A stretch of DNA of 64,000 nt from Haematobia irritans (GCF_050003625.1 NC_134399.1:107238615-107302614), one strand, 5' to 3'; counted from the stretch's first letter, positions 45,742 to 56,434 are shown. The notes: generated from the sequence alone by a model not told the origin. Program-made: numbers and translations.

Positions 45742-46719
45742 CACGGATGAAGAAGACTGTTTTTCATATGTTTGGCTATAAACATTATATGTTTGGAACA
45801 CAAATTTTTCAACACAATATTTTTGAGTGCAAGCATATAATGTTCATAAACTAGCATAACATGTTTGGGACATATATGTTAATATGTTTGAACATATTAT
45901 GTTTGGGACATAAAATGTTTGTAAATATAATATGCTTGGATGCAAACATATATTAATTTAGAAATAGCCTATAAACATATATGTGTTTAGTAGCTTGGAG
46001 CGCTATTTAACAGGGAGCGATATTGAATTAAGTTGGTGGTTGTTGCTTGTTATTACAAAATTAACATTTTATTTTTCCTTGGGCAATTGATCAGCTACTT
46101 CTTTGATCCTTACAAACTGTGTGGTCCGCTGTTCAAATCCCCGTCCGGCAAAAGGTAAAATTAAAATAAAAAAAATCATAAAATTGAATAATTTCTTCTA
46201 CAATGTTTGTATTACAGAAAAAGGTGCTAAGAACTAAAAAATCTCGTGGAAGTGAGAAAGATGTGGGGGAATATACAATTAGGCAGAAACAAAATTTTGA
46301 GCATTCAGGTCGAAAGCCTATGTTGTTAGCACCTATATTACCTGTTTATTTTCGTAATTCATTATGATTGTAAATATATAAATAAATAAATAAAATTTGG
46401 AGCACAATATTGTTTGGGAGAATTTTTTTTTAAGCATATAATATTTTTGGGTGCAAAATGCTTCCAAACATATTATATGTTCACATAATAACATATTGTT
46501 TTTTGGAAGACAACATTATTGAATTTGGATGCAAAAATACAAAATGTTTGGAACTTAGACTACCCAAACATATATTGTTTAGACCAATATGCTTTCAAAC
46601 ATATTATATATTGGAAGAGATCAAACATATAAATGTTTGGGCAATACCCAAAAATGTATATGCTTGAAGCAAAATATGTTTGGGAGTATATGTTACAGAA
46701 GCGATTTTTTGTGAGGGTG
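45742..46719. mobile_element. CAC...GTG element rich in CATATGTTTGG, 978 bp, in the RT
   Basis: It starts 'cacggatgaagaagactg' and ends 'ttttttgtgagggtg', with TA at 45740-45741 and 46720-46721. Removing it and one TA restores the RT codons reading VDYIEDNNVLPPQQFGF. Dozens of 'aaacatat'/'atatgttt' motifs in both orientations fill it. 46110-46150 is tRNA-like (actgtgtggtccgctgttca). A short CACG family segment at 46170-46275 is shared with 50365-50460. Confidence 0.8.
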
Positions 46720-47709
46720 TATATAGTCGACAATAATTTCCTTTAAAATTGTCTCGAGAAGTTAGCCGGTAGAGTTTAGGATACTTATATCGGCCTATAT
46801 GATGACGGAAGAGAGCTGTCCTTACCCGGCTTCAAGACCGCCACTATTTTCGAACGCTTCCACGCTATTGGGAAATACCCTAATTTCAAACAAGAAGTGA
46901 ACAGAAAAGTTAATATCTGTATCCCCTTTATAGGAAGATTTTTGAGAACAATGTTACTGATTCCATCGAGTCCCAGACTTTTCCCGTTACGAAGAGTCTT
47001 AATTATGCCCTTTACAGTATGCACCGATATTACTGGTCCGTAGCCAACGTAATGTGGAAAATGAACATTGAACTAACGCTTCTACAGGGACAATTCTAAA
47101 ATTTGAAGTGGTAAGATGGTTCGAGAGGAATTGCCTTGCCAGTAATTCAGATTTCTCCGCATTCGTGTAATATGTTATCCCTTCTTCCTTAAGACAAGGA
47201 ATAGTTCTCACCTTTCTTTTTAGAATTTTAGATACATTCCAAAGCATATTTGAGGACTTGGTAAGATTCCTTGGCATCTCATTCCATTTGCTATTTCTGA
47301 ATTGGAAAATCTGTTCCTGAATAAGCCTGTTAAGAAATTTCGTATCTTCCTTAAGATGGTATTGTCTACGGCGAAACCATAGTCTTCTAATGTAATTGCG
47401 ATGTTTTATTAAAGATAATAAAACATCGCAAAATTTTCTACTATATCCGTTAGTCATTACCGTTTTTGGAATACTGGCATCAACGCAGTGTATAATGTGA
47501 TCGGTTAGATCTGTAATGGAGTCGTCGATCTGAGCAGTAGAAGTTAATTGCATATTAAGGAAATCAATTATTTTTTTAATCAAGTATTTTTTAATTTCTA
47601 ATTAAAACTCTGATTGATACTATCATTTTCGCGATTGAAGACATTTCAATTAAAAAATTAATTCGATCAATTAATTTCGTGATTGAATCAGAAAAAAAAT
47701 TTTTGTGTG

Positions 47710-48012
47710 TATGAAACTTGGTGAATATTTATTGAAATTTTAAGGTCAATGACGTAGACATTAAATTAGGCGTTTAATTTTGCCATAAAAATAAGAATGG
47801 GAATGGTAGACGCATGTTGCCGCATATATCCTCCTCTCGTTGTCAAATAAATGTAAAGATTAACATTTAAACTATTAGATATGTTATCCGTGACCACAAC
47901 ACCTAAGTCCATTTACTACATGTACACTTCTTGTATTCATTTTTACAATACACGTCTCTGAGCGTATCAGATTTAAAATAAACTTCGAAATCATAAAAAG
48001 AGATGAACTACG
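47710..48012. other. Spacer, nothing recognised
   Basis: No gene or repeat end seen between two AT-rich elements. Confidence 0.4.
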
Positions 48013-48279
48013 CACACAAAAAAATTTTTTTCTGGTTCAATCACGAAATTAATTGATCCAATTAATTTTTTAATTGAAACGTCTTCAATCACAGAAATGA
48101 TAGTATCAATTAAAAAATTAATTGATCCAATTAAAAAATTAATTGATACTATTAATTTTTGTGATTGATTTTTGTTTCAATTAAAAAATTTGTTGAATCA
48201 ATTAAATTTTTAATTGAATATTTTTTAAAACTCAATTAAAATTTTAATTGGAAAAATTTTCGTGAAATTTTTTTCTGTG
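48013..48279. mobile_element. CACAC-ended AT-rich MITE, 267 bp, CG duplication
   Basis: It starts 'cacacaaaaaaatttttttc' and ends 'cgtgaaatttttttctgtg'; CG flanks at 48011-48012 and 48280-48281. Near-identical in order and sequence to 40578-40863. The CG duplication is notable because TA is the common one. Confidence 0.85.
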
Positions 48280-48281
48280 CG

Positions 48282-49074
48282 GGCAATGCAAGATATTGAA
48301 GTGATGTACTTGGAATTTAAAAATGTTATTCCTTTTAATTGGACATGTTGACTTCTTGAAACTCGAGCTGAATTATTGAAAATTGACTTTGCTTTGTAAT
48401 TGGAATCAGTAGTTCGTTCAATAAAGATAATTGATGGGGATGTAAAAGTGCGAGGCAGCTATCTTCCCACCCTCCTGCAGGATGTGGAAAGAGGAACCTT
48501 TTTGTTATCCAATGAAAAATATACTCAAGTTTTCAGTACAAATTAACTAAGTTTTTTGAGTGCATATACCGAAATAATTGAAATGAGCACAATTTAACCG
48601 ACAACAGCATTCAACTCAAATTGAAAAGCTAGCTAATATTTTGAAAATAATATGAGTTTTTTTATGACTTATTACCACACTTATTAGACAGGTTTATCTA
48701 TATAATTAGACATGCCAATGGCTGATGACTTTATCCAAACCTTTGAACCCCAACTACTAGCGAACGAATGAGATTTCCATAGAACAAGTTTTCATATGGA
48801 GTTGATAATGGTCATCAAACGAAAAATAATGTAATTTCGTAAATGGGGCTATATTACGAATTCCAAAGCTCGATATATTTACAATTGTTGATATAAGTGC
48901 ACTGTTTATGGTTTTCCATTTAATAAAAGTGTACTCTGCTATTGTTGTGGGGTGGTTTAATACTAATATTGGGAGTATATTTTTGTATGAAAAAATAAAA
49001 CGTATTGTTATTTTTTTTTTTTTTTTTTGTTTACATTAGTTCAAAGGGGTCATTGTGAAAATTCTACAAATACC
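48282..49074. other. No gene; possibly unique sequence
   Basis: No element end recognised. A T run lies at 49009-49028. Frames are short. Confidence 0.4.
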
Positions 49075-49300
49075 CAGCAAAAAAAGCATAGCCAAATGAG
49101 CAATGAAATTGTTCTTTTCGGATCCAGAAGTGGTGCAAAATTGGCTCGGAACTAATGAATTTTACATAAGATTTTTATATGTAGGTCGGAAATAATTTTG
49201 TAAGCAACCGCTGTATTCATTTACCATTAGTTGTTCAGTTAGGTAGCCCAATATTTCAGACTCACTTTGACTATTTAGTCCATTGTGATACCACAGCAGA
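49075..49300. repeat. CCCAGC MITE left fragment and antisense SINE crumb
   Basis: 'cccagcaaaaaaagcatagc' to 'gtggtgcaaaattggc' matches the left part of 9618-10192. 49243-49296 has the reverse SINE words 'tttcagactcactttgacta' and 'tagtccattgtgatacc'. Confidence 0.7.
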
Positions 49301-49780
49301 GTTGGCCTGTCGCAAACTGAGACTTTTGCGACATACATTTACGACAGTATAATACGTATGTTGCAAAAGTCTTAAACCTAATGTAGAAAACCTAACTTTG
49401 GATTAAAAAAAAATTATGAACATTATTAATTTTATTTAGTTTGGCTCCTAGATACAAGGGATGTAAAAAATATGTTGTATTTATGTAAAAAAATATGTTG
49501 TTATACTGTATTTATTAAAAACTTTTTTACATCTCTCATTCGCAACTTCAAACTATTCCGGGTTTGCGTGGTCTATAATGTCCGCCCAAGCTATTGTTGT
49601 ATCAGCGAATGACTAGCTAGGGTTTTGACAATTTTTAATTAGTATGGAAACTGGCTCTAATAAGTCAAAAAGTGATTTTATAAAATTCTCTCTAAACAGC
49701 AGTTCACTACAGATATGTAGTGGTTTTCCTTCGCTGTCAGTTTCTGAAGAAATTTGTTAAAGGTTAATAATGAGTGAGTA
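49301..49780. other. No gene recognised
   Basis: Only short frames; 'gtttaagactttgcgac'-like inverted words near 49320-49370 may form a weak hairpin. Confidence 0.35.
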
Positions 49781-50654
49781 CACACTGAGAAAAAAAGTGT
49801 ACCGAAAACGTTTTTTTTTGTTAGAATTTTTTGAATTTCTTCGAAAATTTTAAACTTTTTCACAAGAAACTTCGTTAGTTACACAATTTTTATTTTTTCA
49901 ATAAAAAAAATATTTTTGAACCAACAACACAGTCCATTTCGTTTATATCAAGCACTATTCTTTTCTGACTTTAAGTCTTTAACAAGACACATTTTACAGT
50001 TTCATAGTAAAAATTTAATATAGTAGTATGTAATGTTGAACATCTTTTCGGAATCTTCCGCACATATCTGGAATATATGTAAAAAAAACACAAAAAACAA
50101 TATTTTGGTGTTCGGTCGAAGCAGGTATCGAACCCAGGACCCTTGGTGCCCAACTAAATATATGTTTCTGTTAAATAAAGTTTGTTCAATCGGCTCGTGG
50201 GCGCCGCAAGCTATGCTATATAAATACAACTTATATGGATAATTGTCTATTGATGACAATAACAGCTACATAGCTGAGTGGATAGTGTGTTGGCCTACAA
50301 ATTGTATGGTCCGCGATTCGATTCTCCGTCCAGGCGAAAGGTAAAATTTAATAAATTTATAAAATTGAATAATTTCTTCTACATTGTTTGTATTACAGAA
50401 AAAGGTGCTAAGAACTAAAAAACCTCGTGAAAGTGAGAAAGATATGAGGGAAATGCAATTAACCAGAAAAGATTGTTTTTTTGAGTTAGTCTTTATGAAA
50501 TTCTTTTTAAAACATCGTGGAAAAGAATAAATGTTTATCACAAAAAGTATATACTTTTGTTTCAAATAAACTTCCTTAAAGCAAAAAGCAAATGAGAAAC
50601 GAAATTTGTTTGTCTAAAATTTCGTTTGGGAGGAAAGAATTATTTTTTTGCTTG
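49781..50654 (+). mobile_element. CACGC-family element, 874 bp, with tRNA-like segment and SINE fragment
   Basis: TA at 49779-49780 and 50655-50656. The right end inverted reads 'caagcaaaaaaataattc' and its interior matches 26405-27227 in opposite orientation. A tRNA-like segment is at 50266-50335 (catagctgagtggatagtgt; gattcgattctccg). 50103-50153 carries an antisense SINE-head-like piece (ttggtgttcggtcgaagcag). The frames at 50002-50259 and 50266-50565 reflect these repeats. Confidence 0.75.
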
Positions 50655-50936
50655 TACCGACCGTCAAATTTACCATCATCGAGTTTGACATAGAAACTTT
50701 GGCTTGGAGTCTCACATTCGAATAATTTATTCTCCAGTTTACTTTATTAAAATCGCAATGAATTGTATGAGAATTGAAACTTCTTCATCCTTTGGATATC
50801 ATCGAATTCGTTGCCCTGACTGAAGTATTTTGAGTTTGTGACGTTTGTTACTTTTTCTACATTTACGACGCGTATGTGACGGTTACAACTTTTCGACCGT
50901 TGCAAACCTAAAAGAAATGATACAGGCCATCTCTGT

Positions 50937-51230
50937 ACCACTGTGGTGAACTACTCTCTTATCACTGAGTGCTGTCCGATTCCATGTTAAGCTCAATGAC
51001 AAGGGGTCTTCTTTTTATAGCCGAGCCCCAACGGCGTTCCACGTTGCAGTGAAATCACGTAGAGAAGCTTTAAAGAGTCGCCGTACAATGCTAAATATTA
51101 GTTTCTTGTCTAATGTTATTCACGGACGAGGCAGCACTTAGTGATAAGAGTGAAGTTCACCAATGTGGTATCACAATGGACTGAATAGTCTAAGTGAGCC
51201 TGATACATCGGGCTCACTTAGACTTAAAAT
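50937..51230. repeat. SINE fragments in opposite orientations
   Basis: 50937-51075 is antisense SINE body (gaactactctcttatcactg; agccgagcccc; tcacgtagagaagctttaaa). 51129-51215 is a forward 3' part (ggcagcacttagtgataaga; tcacaatggactgaatagtc) cut before the CCTAA tail. Confidence 0.75.
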
Positions 51231-51664
51231 AGAGAAGCTTTGAAACAATGATGGAAGAAACTAAATCACCTTTCCATTATTTTCTTTGTTCTTACCGGAA
51301 ATTAAAAGTAATAATGTTGGAAGTACTTCCAAATTTGTTGATGGGTAGTTACGAGTAATGTTACGTATAACCTATTGAATGATATGGGGTCATTGTTTTC
51401 ACATCGGAATAAAGTCTACACGCTGAGAGGAATAGAATCAACTCAAACATGTTCCAAGAGCATAATGTTTGTTTTTGTTGTTATCTACCATTTGGAACCA
51501 CCAGTGGAGAAATGTATGTATTTCCTTTTACACTACGCATCAATATTAAGGCTTAGTGTTCCCATTTTCTGGTCGAAAAGAGTTTTCGATAGAGTATGTA
51601 TAATAGACTGATATTGGCATATAACCTTCTAATTGTAGAACCTAATTGTCTGTGACCAACTTTA
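51231..51664. other. No gene recognised
   Basis: The 78-codon frame at 51375-51611 has no family resemblance. A CCCAGC-like crumb (ttggaagtacttccaa) lies at 51319. Confidence 0.35.
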
Positions 51665-51736
51665 AAAAAAAAATATTCATATAATCTCATGTGTAGAAAA
51701 TTTTATTTATGCATAGGTATGTATACAATATTTTTA

Positions 51737-53288
51737 TACCCACCACCATAGAATGGTGACGGGGGTATAATAAGTTTGTCATTCCGTTTGTAACACATCG
51801 AAATATCGATTTCCGACTATATAATGTATATATATTCTTGATCAGGGAGAAATTCTAAGACGATATAACGATGTCCGTCTGTTGTAATCACGCTACAGTC
51901 TTCAATAATGAAGCAATCGTACTGAAATTTTGCACAAACTCGTCTTTCGTCTGCAGGCAGATCAAGTTCGAAGATGGGCTATATCGGTCCAGGTTTTGAT
52001 ATAGTCCCCATATAAACCGACCTCCCGATTTGGGGTCTTGGGCTTATAGAAATCGTAGTTTTTATCCAATTTGCCTGAAATTTGAAACCTAGAGGTATTT
52101 TATGACCATAAAGAGGTGTGCCAAAAATGGTGATTATCGGTCCATGTTTTGGTATAGCCCCCATATAGAACGATCTCCCGATTTTACTTCATGGGCTTAT
52201 AGAAACCGCAGTTTTTATTCAATTTACCTGAAATTGGAAATCTAGAGGTATTGTAGGACCACAAATACGTGTGCCAAAAATTGTGAGTATCGATCCATAT
52301 TTTGGTATAGCCCCCATATAGACCGATCTCCCGATTTTACTTCTTGGGATTATAGAAACTGCAGTTTTTATTCAATTTACCTGAAATTGGAAATCTAGAG
52401 GTATTGTAGGACCACAAATACGTGTGCCAAAAATTGTGAGTATTGGTCCATGTTTTGGTATGGTCCCCATATAAAACGACCTCCCTATTTGTGGTCTTGG
52501 GCTTATAGAAACCGTAGTTTTCATCCAATTTGTCTGAAATTGGAAATCTATAGGTATTTTAGGACCATAAAGAGGTGTGCCGAAAATGGTGAGTATCGGT
52601 CCATAGTTTGGTATAGCCCCCATATAGACCGATTTCAAGATTTTACTTCTTGGGCTTCTACAATCCGAAGTTTTTATCCTATTTGCCTGAAATTGGAAAT
52701 CTAGAGGTATTTTCGGGTCATAAAGAGGTGTGCCGAAAACGGTGAGTATCGGTCCATATTTTAGTATAGCCCCCATAAGAACGATCTCCCGATTTAACTC
52801 CTTGGGTTTGTAGAAACCTTAGGTTTTATCTGATTTGCCTGAAATTGTAAATATTCTGGTATTTTAGGCTCACAAAAACGTGTATCTGATTAAGTTTTTA
52901 TCGATCCATTTGGTAATGCCTCCATATAGACCGACTTCACTTCTTGAGGGTGTAGAAGGCGCACTGATCATGAAAATTGCTTGAAACTCAATGTAAAATT
53001 TCCAGATTTTACTTCTACAGATTTAAGATTTCAAATCAACACTTTATTTTATAATTTTCTTGCACACTTACAAGAGATGTTAATGATTCCTCTAAAACTC
53101 AAACAAAAATGGTTCTTATAAATCCAGAATCTGATATAGTCCTCATAGGTGAAATCTTTAAATTTATCTTCGGGAATATCCTCAAGTCCTCAAGCCCTCA
53201 TGAAATTTCAAAGGAAACCCTAATATTTGGTTCATGGTGGTGGGTATTTAAGATTCGGCCCGGCCGAACTTAGTGCTGTATATACTTG
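51737..53288 (+). mobile_element. Family A variant element, complete, 1.55 kb
   Basis: It starts 'cccaccaccatagaatggtg' and ends 'cttagtgctgtatatacttg', flanked by TTATA on each side. The right palindrome arm carries the uninterrupted 'atttttataatatta', so insertion happened after the palindrome formed. The interior is six 153-bp units. No transposase. Confidence 0.8.
51960..52900 (-). repeat. 153-bp tandem repeat with in-frame 51-codon translation
   Basis: 'tatag' before CCCCAT recurs at 52000, 52153, 52306, 52459, 52612 and 52765: five successive intervals of exactly 153 bp. The reverse frame translates as repeats of YMGAIPNYGPILTIFGTPLY and KIPLDFQFQANWIK-like words; 52372-52776 is open for 134 codons and 51979-52164 for 61 in the same frame. 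Stop codons separate them. No known domain is recognised. Confidence 0.85.
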
Positions 53289-53485
53289 TTATAATATTAA
53301 ATTGAACCGACGGGCTTTTTGGGCAGCAAATAAATCAATGACTTCTTCAGTCGGCACATTTATTCGGCGATGAACCGACATTAATGCCAATCCTTTGAGT
53401 CTACTCTCGCTAGTCGAATTTCTAAGATACGTCTTTAATCTCTTCATTGTTGAAAATGAACGTTCGGATGAGCACGTAGTAACTG
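53289..53485 (-). pseudogene. hAT transposase C-terminus, left palindrome arm
   Basis: Reverse strand, ending at the stop near 53290. It reads CSSERSFSTMKRLKTYLRNS then SRLKGLALMSVHRRI and EEVIDLFAAQKARRFNLIL, the hAT dimerization (C-terminal) domain. The upstream part continues after the MITE at 54101-54212 (HILLKMLVTLPVTT). The rest of the transposase is absent. Uninterrupted within this segment, unlike the right arm. Confidence 0.85.
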
Positions 53486-54100
53486 CAGGGATGGAAAATG
53501 CAGTACTATAGTACTTTTTTCAAACCTTTTTCACCCCGGTCAGTACCGTAGTACCCCACGCGAATGATTTAGTACCTTTTGTGTAGACATTTTTGAGTCG
53601 ATATCAGATTTATGGTACAATAGCTTTGACAAAATATTTTAATATTTTGAGAAAGTCTTTATCAACCTTATTTGCTAATAGTCTTTTACAAATATGGCAA
53701 AACAGACATATTCATGTGGGAAGAAAATCTCGATTTTGTAAAAGACATAGTCAAAAACAGGATTTTATTGAACTTCAAGAAAGTTTTAGTCGAAAAGAGA
53801 ATGCGATTCTATATTATCGATTTTTTATTTCGGTAGAAATAGTTGTCAACATTTTATTTCTATATAGAATTTTTGCAAAATTTTATTTTTATAGAAAATT
53901 TTGTAAAAATTTTATTTCTATAGGAAATTTTTGCAAAATTTTATTTCTATAGAAAATTTTGTAAATTTTTTTTTTCTTTAAAATTCAGTCTTTTGAAAAT
54001 AATCTTCCAGTGAAATTTTTGTTGAAATTTAGTAAAAAGTACCTTTCCGCTCAAAAATACTTTTTTTGTACTTTCTTAAAAATTGTATTTTCCATCCCTG
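53486..54100. mobile_element. hAT-like MITE, 615 bp, exact 8-bp duplication
   Basis: It starts CAGGGATGGAAAATGCAGTA and ends TATTTTCCATCCCTG; agtaactg at 53478-53485 and 54101-54108. A short minisatellite block is at 53830-53960. The forward frame 53593-53952 is not recognisable and ends in the repeats. It interrupts the transposase between codons for PVT and TCSS. Confidence 0.9.
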
Positions 54101-54212
54101 AGTAACTGGCAAAGTGACCAACATTTTTAAAAGAATATGCACGTTTGGAAAAATCTCTTTATTGCTTCCATCGCTGAATTAGGCAGGTTCTTTTCGCAGG
54201 TTTTGCGCCATT

Positions 54213-54588
54213 TCATTTACACATGTATGTTTGGCTGTTTCGTTGTTGTTGCTATGGCCAAACAAAGCGAGTCATGTTCACAAAAATAACAACAAACGCA
54301 CATAAAAAGCAGAAATACATTTTCCAAAAATTAAATTTGTGATGCGAGAACAAAAATAATTTGTTTTTTTTTCGACCGTCGTTTGACGGGCTTTTCAACT
54401 AGTATTCTATGATTTGTGCAAGTTTTATAGGTAAGCGTTTTTCAAAATAAAACCTCCAGCTTTTCTTCAACATCTTCGATAAGATTTTTCTATGCAGCTA
54501 AAATATATATTTATTTATATAAAAATATTCATTCATTTCGGGGGGGGGGGGTTTGATCCCCCTCATCCCCCCCCCCCTGAATACGGCC
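54213..54588. other. Palindrome loop with G and C runs
   Basis: The loop holds a 10-12 base G run at 54541 and C runs to about 54580, then 'tgaatacggccttg' directly at the right arm. The last part resembles the hAT terminus at 56410-56434 (ggctacggccttg). Confidence 0.7.
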
Positions 54589-54701
54589 TTGAAATGGAGC
54601 AAAACCTGCGAAACGAACCTGCCTAATTTAGCGATGGAAGCAATAAAGAGATATTTCCAAACGTGCATATTTTAAAAATTTTGGTCACTTTGCCAGTTAC
54701 T
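54589..54701 (+). pseudogene. hAT transposase segment, innermost right arm
   Basis: It mirrors 54101-54212 and encodes the segment upstream of the dimerization domain (KMLVTLPVTT type) with frame-breaking differences. Followed by a MITE copy starting 54702. Confidence 0.6.
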
Positions 54702-55541
54702 CAGGGATTAAAAATACAATTTTTTTGTTGCAGCTTAAAACCATACATTGACTAAACTACAAGTGTAGTTTAACCAACAGAGGAAAACAATGTTTGTCAA
54801 ATTTATTTGGGCAAAGACCTATAGACTGCAAGATGGTTGGATGGTTTCGGAATTACCACATTCCTTAACAGCATCCTCTATTTGCAGCAAAACTATCAAC
54901 CAATTATCAGAATAAATTCAGGCAGTTCATTAAACCCAACAATGAACCACACTTGAACCCTCCGAAAAAAGGTTTTGTATGATAGCCGGCTTATGCCGAA
55001 ATAATTTTGCAAAAAAATTCTATAGAAAAAAAAATTTGCAAAATTTTTTCTATAGAAATAAAATTTTGCAAAAATTTCCTATAGAAATAAAATTTTTACA
55101 AAATTTTCAATTGAAATAAAATTATGACAAAATTTTCTATAAAAATAAAATTTAAAATTCTATATAGAAATAAAATGTTGACAACATTTTCTACCGAAAT
55201 AAAAAATCGATAATATAGAATCGCATTCTTTTTTTCGACTAAAACATTCTTGAAGTTCAATAAAATCCTGTTTTTGGCTATGTCTTTTACAAAATCGAGA
55301 TTTTCTTCCCACATGAACATGTCTGTTTTGCCATATTTGTAAAAGACTATTAGCAAATAAGGTTGATAAAGACTTTCTCAAAATATTAAAATATTTTGTC
55401 AAACCTATTGTACCATAAATCTGATATCGACTCAAAAATGTCTACACAAAAGGTACTAAATCATTCGCGGGGGTACTACGTTACTGACCGGGGTGAAAAA
55501 GTTTTGAAAAAAGTACTATAGTACTGCATTTTCCATCCCTG
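54702..55541. mobile_element. hAT-like MITE, right-arm copy with replaced interior
   Basis: It starts 'cagggattaaaaatac', ends 'cattttccatccctg', and is flanked by cagttact (54694-54701 and 55542-55549). 55190-55541 is the inverse of 53486-53840. 54722-55010 holds other sequence (cagcttaaaaccatacattg, shared with 60258; 'gcaagatggttggatggttt') not present in the left arm. Confidence 0.8.
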
Positions 55542-56310
55542 CAGTTACTACGTGCTCATCCGAACGTTCATTTTCAACAATGAAGAGATTCATGGCTGAA
55601 CAAGAAGGTTAAATCATGGGGCCATATGATTACAATTTTTTTTATTTCGACCAAATTTTAAGATGTCAAAATCATATGTTTATGGTGATTGCAGCTCTCC
55701 AAATGACACTGCATAGCAAATGCATCTCAAACAAACTCGCGCATTCATAGCTGGAGAATTGTTCAAAGATGACTTGAGTATCTTGATAACATATTCCAGA
55801 CCCAAAATATCACGCACATCGGTTTTTAAACTGCATCATAAACTGTTTTTGTTAATAGATGGCGAATATCCATTTGACTGACTTCCATTATTAACTTTGG
55901 TCTCATATCGGCGTTCCTCGTATGAATTATCCACTTCACAATAACTCATAGGTGACGCAATTAAATTTGAACCTTTATTTTTCTCTGGATTTGAATTATT
56001 TTTTCAGGACAATTGAAGGAATAAATAATTGCCACTTTTACCAATGCCATACGATTCTTTTATCAGCTGATTTTGACTTCTTAAAATTGTAAACAACATA
56101 TTGAAATTTGTTGTTTTTGTTATCGTGATTCAACCTCCTTATTCAGCCATGGAAGAGATTAAAGACGTATCTTAGAAATTCGACTAGCGAGAGTAGACTC
56201 AAAGGATTGGCATTAATGTCGGTTCATCGCCGAATAAATGTGCCGACTGAAGAAGTCATTGATTTATTTGCTGCCCAAAAAGCCCGTCGGTTCAATTTAA
56301 TATTATAAAA
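55542..56310 (+). pseudogene. hAT transposase C-terminus, right palindrome arm, split
   Basis: The same dimerization domain as the left arm, reading VTTCSSERSFSTMKR before an insertion at 55591-56151 and TYLRNSTSESRLKGLALM after it, then EEVIDLFAAQKARRFNLIL and TAA near 56308. The two arms point outward. Confidence 0.85.
55591..56151. mobile_element. TIR element, 561 bp, with 9-bp duplication (Mutator-like?)
   Basis: The ends CATGGCTGAACAAGAAGGTT and AACCTCCTTATTCAGCCATG are inverted with two mismatches in 20. The 9-mer gaagagatt is exact at 55582-55590 and 56152-56160, and occurs once at the matching point of the left arm, which is the empty site. Nine-bp duplications are typical of MULEs; no transposase is visible. 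Confidence 0.85.
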
Positions 56311-56391
56311 ATATTGTATACATACCTATGCATAATTAAAATTTTCTACACATGAGATTATATGAATATTTTTTTTATTTTAAGTTGAACC

Positions 56392-56434
56392 CCCCCCCCC
56401 CCCCCCCCGAATTAAAATCCTGGCTACGGCCTTG
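56392..56434. repeat. C run and hAT-type terminus
   Basis: A C run of about 17, then 'gaattaaaatcctggctacg' and GCCTTG. CAAGGCCGTAGCCAGGATTT in the other direction is the kind of terminus seen on insect hAT elements. It is probably the 3' end of the hAT element of the right arm. Confidence 0.65.

Larger units (their letters stand above)
44357..47572 (-). pseudogene. Non-LTR retrotransposon (jockey/CR1-like) reverse transcriptase, 5' truncated
   Basis: On the reverse strand, 47572-46999 encodes the linker region (WFRRRQYHLKEDTKFLNRLI, WNEMPRNLTKSSNMLWNVSK). 47024-46785 has the RT start (NGKSLGLDGISNIVLKNL, AWKRSKIVAVLKPGKD, SYRPI). 45727-45212 has QFGFRVGHNTVHAL, DVKSAFDSVWH, GCPQGSCLSPILYNIY and IFADDPDVL with the catalytic Asp pair (45363-45390). 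44952-44575 is the C-terminal part. Forward T-rich sequence from 44357 is the A-rich 3' tail in reverse. Interrupted by 45742-46719 and by a tandem duplication at 45068-45363; no endonuclease remains. It is inserted in an AATTAATT element. Confidence 0.88.
43980..47709. mobile_element. CACAG/CACAC-ended AT-rich element split by a retrotransposon
   Basis: Left end 'cacagaaaaaaatatcac', right end 'gaatcagaaaaaaaattttt' + 'gtgtg', the two terminus types of the family. The family pattern (ttaattaaaaaattaattga) stops near 44355 and resumes near 47573; the retrotransposon fills the gap. Flanks are TG on the left and TG or TA on the right, depending on where the last GTG is placed. Confidence 0.65.
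51665..56391. repeat. Large interrupted palindrome made of two hAT transposon ends
   Basis: Outer arm pieces 51665-51736 and 56312-56388, middle pieces 53289-53485 and 55542-55590 + 56152-56310, and inner pieces 54101-54212 and 54589-54701 are inverted copies of one another. Each arm also carries the same hAT MITE (53486-54100; 54702-55541). A loop of about 376 bp (54213-54588) separates them. The left arm alone contains the 1.5-kb repeat element 51737-53288; the right arm alone contains 55591-56151. Confidence 0.9.

Noticed and set aside
44575..47583. Host gene encoded on the reverse strand
   Set aside because: RT motifs (FADD, GCPQGS, DVKSAFD), an A-rich tail and truncation show a non-LTR retrotransposon.
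53593..53952. 119-codon forward frame and its mirror at 55096-55435
   Set aside because: It lies wholly within a hAT-like MITE and ends in minisatellite units; no domain is recognisable and the mirror is the other palindrome arm.
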